Shown here: positions 25,699 through 35,653 of the stretch, in pieces
Numbering within the stretch: position 1 is the stretch's first letter
Layout of the letters: the number at the start of each line of letters is the position of its first letter
Source: Actinopolymorpha rutila
Lineage (GTDB): Bacteria; Actinomycetota; Actinomycetes; Propionibacteriales; Actinopolymorphaceae
Direction of reading: 5' to 3'
DNA length: 64,000 nucleotides
Assembly (NCBI RefSeq): GCF_013407855.1
Contig: NZ_JACBZH010000001.1
Location: forward strand, 5,890,001 to 5,954,000
Program-made: the position numbers and the translations under genes
The notes under the pieces: model-generated
Told to the model about the DNA's origin: nothing
What the model saw: the letters and a program-made list of their open reading frames with translations, nothing else
The model's database searches: none

Positions 25699-27012
25699 GT
25701 GAACACGATCCCGGACCCGGCCACCACCCAGGCCCCCACCCAGGCCGCCGCCTCGCCCGCAGCCGCCGGCCAGGACGGCCCAGCCGACGCAGCCACCACG
25801 ATCCGCGCGGTGAGCGGGGAGGAGCTCCTCACCACCGCCTACTCGCTGTGGGCGTACGCCTTCCAGAGTTCACCGGTCCCCGACGAGACGGTCGAGCGCC
25901 GGCGGACCGAGCTGTCCTCCGGCGAGGAGGACGACTCCCGGGTCAACCTGGTCGCGTTCGGCGGCGGCGAGGCGGAAGCCGTCGTGGGCGGGATCTCGAT
26001 GCGGCACAACGTCCGCGGCTCGGTGTTCCCGATGGTCGGGATCAGTGGGGTGGCGACCCATCCCGGTGCGCGCCGGCGCGGCCACGTCCGCACCCTCCTC
26101 ACCCGGATGCACGGGCAGATGCGCGACAGCGGGCACGTGCTGAGCACGCTCTACCCGTTCCGGCAGTCGTTCTACGAACGCTTCGGCTACGTCGGGTTCC
26201 CCAAGCCGCGCCACATCCGGCTGGAGGCCCGCGGCCTGGAGCGGATGCTGCGCGTCGACGTGCCCGGCGAGGTGAGCATCCACCGCATCGGCGAGGTGTT
26301 CGACGACTACTACGCGCTGCTGCAGACGCTGCTCGGCGAGCGGCACGGCTTCTCGGTCTTCAACCGGGCGGGCACCGTGGGAGTGGCGAAGGAGAACAAG
26401 CACTGGATCGCCCTGGCCCGCCACGAGGGTGAGATCGTCGGCGCGCTGCTCTACCGCACCAACGGCTTCGGCGAGGAGCTCCAGGGCCAGCAGCTGCTCA
26501 CCCGCGGCCCGATCGGGCGGACCCTCCTGCTGCAGTGGCTGGCCCGGCACCACGACCAGTACAGCTCGTTCACGTTCCAGCTGCCGCCGGACGAACGCCC
26601 CGACCTGTGGTACGTCGACATCGCCTACGACGACGAGACGAAGGTCAGCGGCCCCAACCACAGCGCGGCGATGGGCCGGGTCCTCTCGGTGCCCGGACTG
26701 GCCGGGATCGCGACGGGCGGTGCCCGGGCGACGGTCGAGGTGGTGGACGACCCGTTCGTGGCCGGCACCTGGACGCTGGACGGCCGCGGCGGAACACTCG
26801 AGGTCACCTCCGGCAGTGCGTTCGGTGGCAATGGCGCGGGCACGGGCGCCACGGCCCGGCTGACCTCGCACGGGCTGGCCGCCCTGGTCTACGGCGTCAT
26901 CGACCCGGCGGAGCTGATGCTGCAGGGCTACGGCACCGTCGACGCCGAGACCGCCCAGGCGCTGCGCACGATCTTCCCGCCCGCCGCGCCGTACCTCTTC
27001 TCCGGCTTCTGA
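25699..27012 (+). CDS. Eis-family GNAT N-acetyltransferase
   Basis: This 437-residue protein has the three-part architecture of Eis. An N-terminal GNAT domain contains VGGISMRHNVRG and the acetyl-CoA loop VATHPGARRRGHVRTLLTRM. A second GNAT-like domain follows, then a C-terminal sterol-carrier-type domain. ALYPFRQSFYERFGY is represented by STLYPFRQSFYERFGYVGF. In Eis the C-terminal Phe carboxylate acts in catalysis, and this protein also ends in Phe (FSGF). Eis enzymes acetylate aminoglycosides and protein lysines; a resistance role here is not shown. The first 35 residues are Ala/Pro-rich. A double terminator follows. Confidence 0.9.
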   Translation: MNTIPDPATTQAPTQAAASPAAAGQDGPADAATTIRAVSGEELLTTAYSLWAYAFQSSPVPDETVERRRTELSSGEEDDSRVNLVAFGGGEAEAVVGGISMRHNVRGSVFPMVGISGVATHPGARRRGHVRTLLTRMHGQMRDSGHVLSTLYPFRQSFYERFGYVGFPKPRHIRLEARGLERMLRVDVPGEVSIHRIGEVFDDYYALLQTLLGERHGFSVFNRAGTVGVAKENKHWIALARHEGEIVGALLYRTNGFGEELQGQQLLTRGPIGRTLLLQWLARHHDQYSSFTFQLPPDERPDLWYVDIAYDDETKVSGPNHSAAMGRVLSVPGLAGIATGGARATVEVVDDPFVAGTWTLDGRGGTLEVTSGSAFGGNGAGTGATARLTSHGLAALVYGVIDPAELMLQGYGTVDAETAQALRTIFPPAAPYLFSGF

Positions 27013-27062
27013 TCCGCCGGCTTTCGATTCGTCGCGCCTGGTTGGCCGGCTACCGACAGCAG

Positions 27063-27096
27063 CGAGCAGCGCCCGGGACATCCCGGGCGCTGCTCG
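27063..27096. terminator. Perfect 15-bp stem-loop after the Eis-like gene
   Basis: The arms on either side of a 4-nt ACAT loop match perfectly from 27063 to 27096. It lies in the gap between convergent genes. Confidence 0.75.
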
Positions 27097-27102
27097 GCTG
27101 TG

Positions 27103-27124
27103 ACCGGGCTCAGCCGAGCCCGGT
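27103..27124. terminator. Second 9-bp stem-loop overlapping the RHH gene stop
   Basis: ACCGGGCTC (27103-27111) pairs with GAGCCCGGT (27116-27124) around a 4-nt loop. Together with the preceding hairpin it forms a back-to-back pair. It spans the stop codon of the minus-strand gene. Confidence 0.5.
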
Positions 27125-27409
27125 GGTGCCCTTGCTGGCGAGGTACATCTCGAACGCCTCGCGCGCGAGCTGGGACACGGTCTTGCCGTCCCGTGCGGCC
27201 TGTTCCTCCGCCATCGCCCGCAGGGCAGGCGGAGCACGGAACGTCACCTGTGGCGAGCGACCCTGCCCGCCCAGCGACGGCCGGCCCCGGCCCCTCGCGC
27301 TCTCGGGCTCCACGCGCGGTGCCGGAATGTGCCCGGCACCGTACTCGCCCCTTTCCTCGGATACGAGCCTTACGCCGGTACCCACGTCCAGCGTGGAATT
27401 CTCGGTCAT
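27110..27409 (-). CDS. Ribbon-helix-helix (CopG-like) small protein
   Basis: This 99-residue protein has a disordered Gly/Arg-rich N-terminal half. The C-terminal ribbon-helix-helix domain reads QVTFRAPPALRAMAEEQAARDG then KTVSQLAREAFEMYLAS, which is the strand-helix-helix pattern of CopG/Arc proteins. It is probably a DNA-binding autoregulator or an antitoxin-like protein, but no toxin gene is adjacent. A GGAGGGT ribosome site precedes ATG 27409. It lies 144 bp downstream of ctaD on the same strand. Confidence 0.8.
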   Translation of the reverse strand: MTENSTLDVGTGVRLVSEERGEYGAGHIPAPRVEPESARGRGRPSLGGQGRSPQVTFRAPPALRAMAEEQAARDGKTVSQLAREAFEMYLASKGTTGLG

Positions 27410-27553
27410 CCCGACCCTCCTCCTTCGCAGGTCATCGGAAAATGTGTGATCCACGGGGAAGTGATCACATCCTCCGATCGAAACGCCGAGCGCCTGCGGC
27501 CTCGCCCCCCGACAAGGGCGCGTACGCCGGCAAACTTCGTCCCGTTCGGATTC

Positions 27554-29242
27554 TCAGGGTGTTGTTGCGGGGGTGTTGTCCTCGATCTCCAATCTCGTGA
27601 TCTCGGGATGATGCAGATCAAAGGCCGGACTGTCGGACCGGATCCGGGGCATGGAGGTGAAGTTGTGGCGCGGCGCGGGTGATGCCGTCGCCCACTCCAG
27701 CGAGCGACCCCAGCCCCAGGGGTCGTCGAGTTCCACCTTCGGGTGGTTGCGCGAGACGAGCACGTTGAGAAGGAACGGCAACGTGGAAAGGCCGAGCAGG
27801 AACGCACCGATCGTGGACACGGAGTTCAGAGTGGTGAACCCGTCCTCCGGCTGGTAGTTCACGTACCGCCGCGGCATTCCCTCCACGCCCAGCCAGTGCT
27901 GCACCATGAACGTCAACTGGAATCCGATGAACAACGTCCAGAAATGGATCTTGCCCAGTCGTTCGTCCAGCATCCGGCCGGTCATCTTCGGCCACCAGAA
28001 GTAGAAACCGCCGAACATCGCGAACACCACGGTTCCGAAGACGACGTAGTGGAAGTGGGCCACCACGAAGTAGGTGTCGGTGACCTGGAAGTCCAGCGGC
28101 GGCGACGCGAGAATCACCCCGGTCAGCCCGCCGAAGAGGAACGTCACCAGGAAGCCGACCGACCACAGCATCGGCGTCTCGAACGTCACCGACCCCCGCC
28201 ACATCGTGCCGATCCAGTTGAAGAACTTCACCCCGGTCGGCACCGCGATGAAGAACGTCATCAACGAGAAGAACGGGAGGTCGACGCTGCCGGTGGCGAA
28301 CATGTGGTGCGCCCACACCGCCATCGACAGCGCCGCGATGGCCGTCGTGGCGGCCACCATGCCGACGTACCCGAACAGCGGTTTGCGGCTGAACACCGGA
28401 ATGATCTCGGTGATGATCCCGAAGAACGGCAACGCGATGATGTAGACCTCGGGATGGCCGAAGAACCAGAACAGGTGCTGCCACAGCAGCGGGCCGTGCG
28501 ACGTGGCGTCAAAGACCTTCGCGCCCAGCCTGCGGTCGGCCTCCAGCATCAGCAGTGCACCGGCGAGCACCGGGAACGCCATGATGACCAGGATGCTGGT
28601 GAAGAGGACGTTCCAGGTGAAGATCGGCATCCGGAACATCGTCATGCCCGGAGCGCGCAGGCAGACGATCGTGGCGATGAAGTTGACGCCACCGAGGATG
28701 GTGCCCAGCCCGGCGAGGTAGAGGCCCATCACCCACAGGTCGCCACCGAACGTCGGCGAGTAGGTCGGTCCGCTCAGCGTGGTGTACCCCGTCCAGCCGA
28801 AGGCCGCCGCACCGTCGGGGTCGGCGAACGACGACACCACGATCAGCCCGCCGAACAGGAACATCCAGTAGCTCAGCATGTTCATCCGCGGGAACGCGAC
28901 ATCCGCCGCGCCGATCTGCAGCGGCATGATGACGTTCGCGAAGCCGACGAACAACGGGGTCGCGAACAACAACAACATGGCGGTGCCGTGGATGGTGAAG
29001 AACTCGTTGTAGAGCAGCGCGCCGCGGTCACCGCGAAAGACCTGCTGGCCGGGGCGGGCGAGTTCCGCGCGCATGAACATCGCCATCACGCCGGCGACCA
29101 GGAAGAAGCCGAACGACGTGACGAGATACAGCTTGCCGATGACTTTGTGGTCGGTCGTCGTCATCCAATGAACGACGAGAGTTCCGATCCTTCGGCGTAT
29201 CACCGGCTCGGGCCGCGACACACCCCGCACTTGAGTAGCCAT
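27554..29242 (-). CDS. ctaD: Cytochrome c oxidase subunit I (aa3-type)
   Basis: This 562-residue polytopic membrane protein is the catalytic subunit of haem-copper terminal oxidase. Haem a and Cu-B ligands are recognisable: His in FTIHGTAMLLLFATP, HPEVYIIALPFFG with the cross-linked His-Tyr, the HH pair in AVWAHHMFATG, and the His pair in FVVAHFHYVVFG. The proton-channel acid is in GHPEVY-type context. The usual partners ctaC, ctaE and ctaF are not nearby, so this may be a second ctaD copy. ATG 29242 follows GGGGGACTTG; further upstream ATGs are in frame but less likely. Confidence 0.95.
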   Translation of the reverse strand: MATQVRGVSRPEPVIRRRIGTLVVHWMTTTDHKVIGKLYLVTSFGFFLVAGVMAMFMRAELARPGQQVFRGDRGALLYNEFFTIHGTAMLLLFATPLFVGFANVIMPLQIGAADVAFPRMNMLSYWMFLFGGLIVVSSFADPDGAAAFGWTGYTTLSGPTYSPTFGGDLWVMGLYLAGLGTILGGVNFIATIVCLRAPGMTMFRMPIFTWNVLFTSILVIMAFPVLAGALLMLEADRRLGAKVFDATSHGPLLWQHLFWFFGHPEVYIIALPFFGIITEIIPVFSRKPLFGYVGMVAATTAIAALSMAVWAHHMFATGSVDLPFFSLMTFFIAVPTGVKFFNWIGTMWRGSVTFETPMLWSVGFLVTFLFGGLTGVILASPPLDFQVTDTYFVVAHFHYVVFGTVVFAMFGGFYFWWPKMTGRMLDERLGKIHFWTLFIGFQLTFMVQHWLGVEGMPRRYVNYQPEDGFTTLNSVSTIGAFLLGLSTLPFLLNVLVSRNHPKVELDDPWGWGRSLEWATASPAPRHNFTSMPRIRSDSPAFDLHHPEITRLEIEDNTPATTP

Positions 29243-29432
29243 CAAGTCCCCCGGACTGCGATCCAACATGGATCGTTGCCCGGGCCACAAAAACCGAAAC
29301 GCAAGGCAGGTGGACCGATTATGCGGCACCGCGGGACACCGGCCGCGAACACGGTTATTCGAAGAGTTCTCTCACCCTTCGGCGTTCGGCGATTCCGCTC
29401 TCATGGTCGCGTTCTCAGCGAGCTCAGCGTTC

Positions 29433-29870
29433 TCAGCGAGCTCGGTCGTTTCGCCGGCGGGCATGGATGGCCACGCTGACCCAGAGCCAGACCAGCGGAA
29501 AGACCGGCCAGGGATGCTGCGCCTGGTTGCTGCCGGCCACCCAGTGCACGAGCATCGCGGCCGAGAGCAGCACCACGATGAGGGTGTGGATCAGCAGGCC
29601 GGGGTCGGCCCACCGCCGACCATTCGACGTCGGCTTCGGCACCGGCCGGGCCGGCCGCCCGGTCCGCCCCGGCACCGCCGGGCTGCTCACCGGCAGGTCG
29701 GCGACCAGGGCGGCCAGCTCGTGGCGATACCTGCTGGCGAACACACCGGTGAGCCGCTCGTCGGACTCCTCCAGCGTCAACCGGCCCTCGGCGGTGGCCT
29801 CCTGGATCCGCGCCGCCACCTCGTCGCGTTCCCGGTCCGACGCCCTCATCGGCTGGTGCTCGGTGCTCAT
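29433..29870 (-). CDS. DUF1707 membrane protein
   Basis: This 145-residue protein starts with the DUF1707 motif MRASDRERDEVAARIQEATAEGRLTLEESDERLTGVF, a SHOCT-like helical hairpin common in actinobacteria. A Pro/Arg linker leads to two transmembrane helices (LLIHTLIVVLLSAAMLVHWV and PVFPLVWLWVSVAI). Function is unknown; the N-terminal module is thought to mediate oligomerisation or membrane association. It lies alone between ctaD and the VKOR gene. Confidence 0.88.
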   Translation of the reverse strand: MSTEHQPMRASDRERDEVAARIQEATAEGRLTLEESDERLTGVFASRYRHELAALVADLPVSSPAVPGRTGRPARPVPKPTSNGRRWADPGLLIHTLIVVLLSAAMLVHWVAGSNQAQHPWPVFPLVWLWVSVAIHARRRNDRAR

Positions 29871-30010
29871 GCCTCATAGTCGCTCGCACGACGGGCAGCG
29901 GCAATCGCCCATGCGGACGACTCCTGCCTACGCCGTGGGTCGTACCGACTGTGCCGGCCGCGCCGACTGTGCCGACTGCTGCCGTACCGGGACGCGCCCG
30001 GGGGCACCGC

Positions 30011-30796
30011 TCAGAGCAGCGTGCTCCAGTAGGACCAGAACCGGCCCCCGATCAGCACCAGGATCACCATGATCCACGCGGTCAGGATCGTCGCGTGGTA
30101 GCGGGTCAGCACCCCCGCGACCTTCCGGCCGGCGGCGCCGACGGGCAGGTTGCCGCGGTCGAGGTTGTGCAGAGTGGTGTAGAGGAACGTCGGGATGGTC
30201 ACGAACCACACCACGACGCAGTACGGGCAGACCGCGCCGATCCGGTAGAGCGTCTGGTACATCAGCCAGTGCACGAAGATCACCCCGAGCACCGTGCCGG
30301 CCTGCAGCCCCAGCCAGAACCACCGCCGGAAGGTCGCGCCCGCGAGCAACGCGGCGCCGACGGCGAGGACCACCGCGAACCCCGCCACCCCGAGCAGGGG
30401 GTTCGGGAACCCGAACGCCGCCGCCTGGTCGGTCTTCATCACCGAACCGCAGGAGATGATCGGGTTGAGGTTGCAGCTCGGGACGTACTTCGGGTTGATC
30501 AGCAGCTCGATCTTCTCGACCATCAGCACGAACGCCGCGGCCAGGCCGATGGCGCCGCCGATCACGTACAACAGCGGGAGTAGCCGGGGGAACGGCCCCT
30601 CCGACCCGGGCACGCTCGACCAGGCGCGCGGGCGGGCCGCCGCCAGGTCGTCGAGGTCCTCGTCGTCGAGGTCGTCCAGGTCGTCGAGCTCCGCGTCGTC
30701 GAGGTCGTCGGAGCGCACGAGCTCCTCGTCGCCCGGATCGCCCTGGTTGGCGACGTTCGTCAGGGCGGCGGGAGGATCGGTCGGCGAGTGCGGCAT
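30011..30796 (-). CDS. Vitamin K epoxide reductase (VKOR) family protein
   Basis: This 261-residue membrane protein has four or five helices and the VKOR active-site CxxC at Cys190-Cys193 (VCPYCVVVWFV) plus the loop cysteines 108 and 116 (CNLNPIISCGSV). Bacterial VKOR reoxidises a DsbA-like partner with quinone, forming disulfides in exported proteins. The DsbA partner is not in the window. Residues 28-52 are an unusual acidic stretch of repeated Asp-Asp-Leu, probably cytoplasmic and disordered. Length is typical for actinobacterial members. Confidence 0.93.
   Translation of the reverse strand: MPHSPTDPPAALTNVANQGDPGDEELVRSDDLDDAELDDLDDLDDEDLDDLAAARPRAWSSVPGSEGPFPRLLPLLYVIGGAIGLAAAFVLMVEKIELLINPKYVPSCNLNPIISCGSVMKTDQAAAFGFPNPLLGVAGFAVVLAVGAALLAGATFRRWFWLGLQAGTVLGVIFVHWLMYQTLYRIGAVCPYCVVVWFVTIPTFLYTTLHNLDRGNLPVGAAGRKVAGVLTRYHATILTAWIMVILVLIGGRFWSYWSTLL
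30647..30712. repeat. GTC-GTC-GAG-type low-complexity repeat in VKOR gene
   Basis: Imperfect 6-9 bp repeats of GTCGTCGAG/GTCCAG encode the Asp-Asp-Leu-Asp acidic tract at the N-terminus of the VKOR protein. Confidence 0.7.
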
Positions 30797-30876
30797 GTGA
30801 GCCCCCGGGGGTTCGGCGTTCAGCGTCGTCTATCTTCCAGCGGCGACCTGTGCCGGCCGCGACCGGGTTCGGCCAC

Positions 30877-31311
30877 TCAGCGTTCGGCGAGCTGGGCCAG
30901 CCGCGACAGTGCGTACCCGAAGAACGGCGTGGACACCCGCCCGAGCCCAGCGAACACGGCTTCCCCGACCGCTCCGCCGGGCGCCGTGAGGACCTCCCGC
31001 CAGGTGAAGCGGCACCGGTCCGCCGAGAGGGGCTCGATCTCGAACGTCCCGCTCCCCCGCAGCACCCGCCCGTCGTGCCGGACGACGCAGCGGCCGGGCG
31101 GCGTCCAGTCGACCACCTCCATCGGGTCGGCCACGCGGGCCGGTCCGACCCCGGTGACCGCCTCCAACCGGGTGCCGAGCCCCTCGCTGGGGCCGGGCAG
31201 CACCCGGACCTTCGTGAGGGGCATCCACTCGCCCTGGCGTTCCCAGTCGACCAGCAGGTCCCAGACCCGCCGCGCCGGCGCGGCGATCTCCCGCGACACG
31301 CTGATGTCCAT
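30877..31311 (-). CDS. SRPBCC/polyketide cyclase-like protein
   Basis: This 144-residue single-domain START/SRPBCC protein begins MDISVSREIAAPARRVWDLLVDWERQGEWMPL, the usual N-terminal strand and helix. VRWEV-type strands follow and it ends with the long C-terminal helix (AVFAGLGRVSTPFFGYALSRLAQLAE). Such proteins bind hydrophobic ligands; no substrate is known. A minus-strand TAGGGT lies 6 nt before the ATG, suggesting a leaderless mRNA. Confidence 0.85.
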   Translation of the reverse strand: MDISVSREIAAPARRVWDLLVDWERQGEWMPLTKVRVLPGPSEGLGTRLEAVTGVGPARVADPMEVVDWTPPGRCVVRHDGRVLRGSGTFEIEPLSADRCRFTWREVLTAPGGAVGEAVFAGLGRVSTPFFGYALSRLAQLAER

Positions 31312-31317
31312 TCCGTG

Positions 31318-31323
31318 ACCCTA
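31318..31323 (-). promoter_or_regulatory. TAGGGT -10 box, leaderless start of SRPBCC gene
   Basis: TAGGGT on the minus strand ends 6 nt before ATG 31311. Confidence 0.45.
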
Positions 31324-31463
31324 GCGACCCCGATCACCCGCCGGTGTCCGTCCGCTGTCCGCCCGCGCCGCTCGGTGACCCGCCCGCGCCTGTGGGTCGT
31401 CCGCCGGTACGCCACGGCCAATCCACTCGCGTCCTCGCGGGCGGGCGTGCGAGGCTTTGCCCC

Positions 31464-31739
31464 ATGGCCAGCAAACAGCGGGGTAAGCCCGAAGCCGCGT
31501 CCAAGCCGGCGCGAGACGACGCCGAGGTGCCCGGCACCCAGGACGGCGCCGAGGCACCCGAGGCAACCAGCGGCGACAGCGAGGACGACGTACGCCGTAA
31601 GTTCCGCGAGAGCCTGGAACGGAAGCGCCACCAGCACCGGGAGCAGACCGCCGACGGGACCGGCAAGGCGTCGCAGAAGATCCAGGAAGGTCTCGCTCCG
31701 CCGACCGGCCGGCGTTCCTTCCGGCGTAAGAGCGGGTGA
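31464..31739 (+). CDS. DUF5302 small basic protein
   Basis: This 91-residue protein is rich in Lys, Arg, Glu and Ala. The DUF5302 pattern is clear: SEDDVRRKFRESLERKRHQHRE, then a Gly/Lys stretch and the C-terminal RRSFRRKSG. The domain is found in actinobacteria as small conserved proteins of unknown function. The basic C-terminal end suggests nucleic-acid or ribosome contact, which is speculation. ATG 31464 is chosen as the only one before the conserved part. Confidence 0.85.
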   Translation: MASKQRGKPEAASKPARDDAEVPGTQDGAEAPEATSGDSEDDVRRKFRESLERKRHQHREQTADGTGKASQKIQEGLAPPTGRRSFRRKSG

Positions 31740-31747
31740 CGTTCAGA

Positions 31748-31777
31748 GCTCGTACAGGCAGCGCTCGTACAGGCAGC
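31748..31777. repeat. 15-bp direct repeat, two copies
   Basis: GCTCGTACAGGCAGC is repeated exactly and tandemly (31748-31762, 31763-31777) in the gap between the DUF5302 gene and the convergent RidA-like gene. Confidence 0.85.
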
Positions 31778-31806
31778 GCTCGGTCGGGCGGGCTCGGTCG
31801 GGTGGC

Positions 31807-32217
31807 TCAGTTGGGCAGCGCGGCGGTCAGGTCGAGTTCGACCCGCTGACCGGCGAAGCCCAGCTGAGCCACGCCGACCAGCGTGCTCGCCGTAGTGAAC
31901 GCGGGCGCCAGCGCCGAGGCGTTGAACCACTGCCAGACCGAGCCGAGTTCGTCGGTCCGGGAGCTCACCACGTAGATCACCGAACGCACGACGTCCGCGG
32001 GACCTGCACCCACCGCCGCCAGCACGGCCACGGCGTTGGCCACGATCTGGTCGACCTGGCGTTCGAGTTCGCCGGGCGCCACCACTTCGCCGGTCCGGTC
32101 CAGCGGGCACTGGCCGGCGAGATAGGCCGTCCGGCCGGCCTCCACCACCGTGACGTGGTGGTAGCCCGGAGTCCGGTGCAGCTCGTCGGGGTTGGTTCGG
32201 GTGATCAGTCGGGACAT
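31807..32217 (-). CDS. RidA/YjgF family protein
   Basis: This 136-residue protein is of the RidA superfamily, whose founder deaminates reactive enamine/imine intermediates. It has HHVTVVEAGRTAYLAGQCPLDRTGEVV at the N-terminal part, LERQVDQIVANAVAVLAAVGAGPADVVRSVIYVV in the helix-strand core, and a C-terminal TLVGVAQLGFAGQRVELDLTA. The catalytic Arg of canonical RidA (near RSTVEV) is replaced in VGVAQLG, so the exact activity is uncertain and it may belong to another Rid subgroup. It is downstream of the methyltransferase gene. Confidence 0.85.
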   Translation of the reverse strand: MSRLITRTNPDELHRTPGYHHVTVVEAGRTAYLAGQCPLDRTGEVVAPGELERQVDQIVANAVAVLAAVGAGPADVVRSVIYVVSSRTDELGSVWQWFNASALAPAFTTASTLVGVAQLGFAGQRVELDLTAALPN

Positions 32218-32239
32218 GGCACCGAGTATTCCCCGAAGC

Positions 32240-32896
32240 TCAGCGCCTCCGCCGGAGCCGGACCAGGGCGTCGATGGCGTCCCGGGGCTCACCGTCGGCG
32301 GTGCGTACCGGACGCAGGACCCGCTCGGCCCGCTCCACGACCCAGTCCGCCGCGGCGCCGCCTGCCTCGGCGTTCAGGTCCGCAAGGATGTCGTCGGGCG
32401 TGAACAGCACCCGCGGGTCCTGGGGACCGCCGACCCCCTCGGTCAGGTTCGTGGTGTCGTGCCCCACCACCAGCAGGACGCCGCCGGGCGCGACCGCGTT
32501 CGCTGCGTGCCGGATGGCCCGGCGCCGCTCGTCGGCGACCAGGTGCAGGTAGATCACGCCCACCAGGGAGTACGCTCCGGCCGGCCCCACCTCGTCTCGT
32601 ACGTCGGCGACCTTCCAGGTGATCCGGTCGGCGACGTCCGCGGGCTCCGACCCGGCCAACCGGCGACCTCGCTCGACCGCGACGCCGGAGAAGTCCACGG
32701 CGGTGACCTCCCAGCCCCGCCGGGCCAGCCAGATCGCGTTCCGGCCCTCACCTGCCGCGAGGTCCAGTGCCCGCCCGGGCGGCAGGTCGACGGCCTCGGC
32801 GGCCAGCCACCGGTTGGGCTCGGCACCCCAGACGAGCTCGACCGCGGCGTACCGCTCGTCCCATCCCGCGCTGTCCATACCGCTCGTGCCGGCCAT
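32240..32896 (-). CDS. Class I SAM-dependent methyltransferase (TehB/thiopurine-like)
   Basis: This 218-residue methyltransferase has motif I ALDLAAGEGRNAIWLARRG, an acidic loop in VTAVDFSGVAVERG, and a later ITWKVADVRDEVGPAGAYSLVGVIYLHLV segment typical of the TehB/TPMT-like subgroup. It begins MAGTSGMDSAGWDERYAAVELVWG, where the W-RY motif is common in this group. Substrate unknown. It precedes the RidA-like gene on the same strand with a short gap. Confidence 0.88.
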   Translation of the reverse strand: MAGTSGMDSAGWDERYAAVELVWGAEPNRWLAAEAVDLPPGRALDLAAGEGRNAIWLARRGWEVTAVDFSGVAVERGRRLAGSEPADVADRITWKVADVRDEVGPAGAYSLVGVIYLHLVADERRRAIRHAANAVAPGGVLLVVGHDTTNLTEGVGGPQDPRVLFTPDDILADLNAEAGGAAADWVVERAERVLRPVRTADGEPRDAIDALVRLRRRR

Positions 32897-32958
32897 TCGG
32901 CCATGCTGTCAGTTTCGCCCGCGGCGACGGAAGGCGACTTGGGGATGTCTCGGGGGTG

Positions 32959-34443
<1,485 letters not shown>

Positions 34444-34707
34444 GACCTCCCCCGAAGGCCTCGTGATGAAAGGAACCCACAAGCTAACCGTGACAAGGGG
34501 GCGCGAGGGTAGAGATTCCGGAAAGTTCGGAAACAATCATGTACGATCCACGGAAACCTCCCGCCCTGGAACGCGGTTTGGTCACTGATAGCAGCAATAA
34601 GCAGTAAGCCGGTCTGGTTTGGTTACGATCCGCTGCAAGGACACATTCGTTGCGGCCGATCGATCGGAGGCCCTTTCGGCGCGACGACGGGCTCCGTGGA
34701 GGTTTCA

Positions 34708-35628
34708 GTGCGGACGAGCGGACAGGTACAGTCCCCGCTCCGCCCGTCGGCAGTGGGCGGGGTTCGACTCGGGGCCGTCGTGGTGACGATGGGGAACCGC
34801 CCGGCGGAGCTTTCGGCGTTGCTGGCCTCACTGACCCAGCAGACAGATCCACCCGACCGGGTGGTCGTTGTCGGCCAGGGCACCCGGCTGACAGCGCTGC
34901 CACCTGGTGTCGAAGGCGTCGAGCTACCTGTCAACCTCGGCTTGCCCGCGGGTCGCAACGTCGCGCTGGCCCGGCTGCGCGCGCACGGCGACGTCGACGT
35001 CGTGATGTACCTCGACGACGACGGGCTGCTGCCCGACCGCTGGACCACCCAGAAGGTACGCGACGCGTTCGCCGCCGACGCCGACCTCGGCATCATCAGC
35101 TTCCGGATCGCCGACGAGCAGGGCGTCACCCAACGCCGGCACGTCCCGCGCCTGCGCGCCCACGACCCGCTGCGGGCATCCCGGGTGACCACGTTCCTCG
35201 GCGGGGGCAACGCCGTCCGGATGGCGGTCTCGGAGCAGGTGGGCGACTGGCCGGCGGAGTTCTTCTGGGCGCACGAGGAGACCGACGTGGCGTGGCGGGC
35301 GCTGGACGCCGGCTGGCGGATCGACTACCGGCCCGACATCCTGCTGCAGCATCCGCGCACCTCGCCTGCCCGGCACCAGCTCTACTACCGGATGAACGCA
35401 CGCAACCGGGTGTGGCTGGCCCGCCGGCGCCTGCCCGGGCTGCTGGTCCCGATCTACCTGGCCGTGTGGGTCCTGGTGACAGTCGTACGCCGACCGCCGT
35501 TCGCCGGCCTGCGGGCCTGGGCGGGCGGCTTCGTCGAGGGCTGGCGCCGTCCCTGCGGTGGCCGGCGCCCGATCCGCTGGCGCACGGTCTGGCGGATGAC
35601 CCTGCTCGGGCGGCCGCCGATCGTGTGA
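34708..35628 (+). CDS. Family 2 glycosyltransferase
   Basis: This 306-residue GT-A transferase begins with a short leader and then LGAVVVTMGNRPAELSALLASL (nucleotide-binding strand and helix). VMYLDDDGLLPDRW carries the metal-binding DDD, VTTFLGGGNAVRM forms the acceptor region and FFWAHEETDVAWRALDAGWRI contains the ED-type catalytic acid motif. The last 60 residues are basic and may contact the membrane. It probably transfers a sugar to an envelope acceptor; the donor is unknown. I chose GTG 34708 because GGAGG lies 5 nt before it; GTG 34696 is an alternative. Confidence 0.9.
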   Translation: MRTSGQVQSPLRPSAVGGVRLGAVVVTMGNRPAELSALLASLTQQTDPPDRVVVVGQGTRLTALPPGVEGVELPVNLGLPAGRNVALARLRAHGDVDVVMYLDDDGLLPDRWTTQKVRDAFAADADLGIISFRIADEQGVTQRRHVPRLRAHDPLRASRVTTFLGGGNAVRMAVSEQVGDWPAEFFWAHEETDVAWRALDAGWRIDYRPDILLQHPRTSPARHQLYYRMNARNRVWLARRRLPGLLVPIYLAVWVLVTVVRRPPFAGLRAWAGGFVEGWRRPCGGRRPIRWRTVWRMTLLGRPPIV

Positions 35629-35653
35629 GCCCCGGGTCGGCTCGCCTTCGGGT

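Noticed and set aside
27743..29479. 578-residue open frame antisense to ctaD
   Set aside because: Composition is dominated by His, Glu and Arg as expected for the reverse of a hydrophobic coding strand; ctaD itself has clear motifs.
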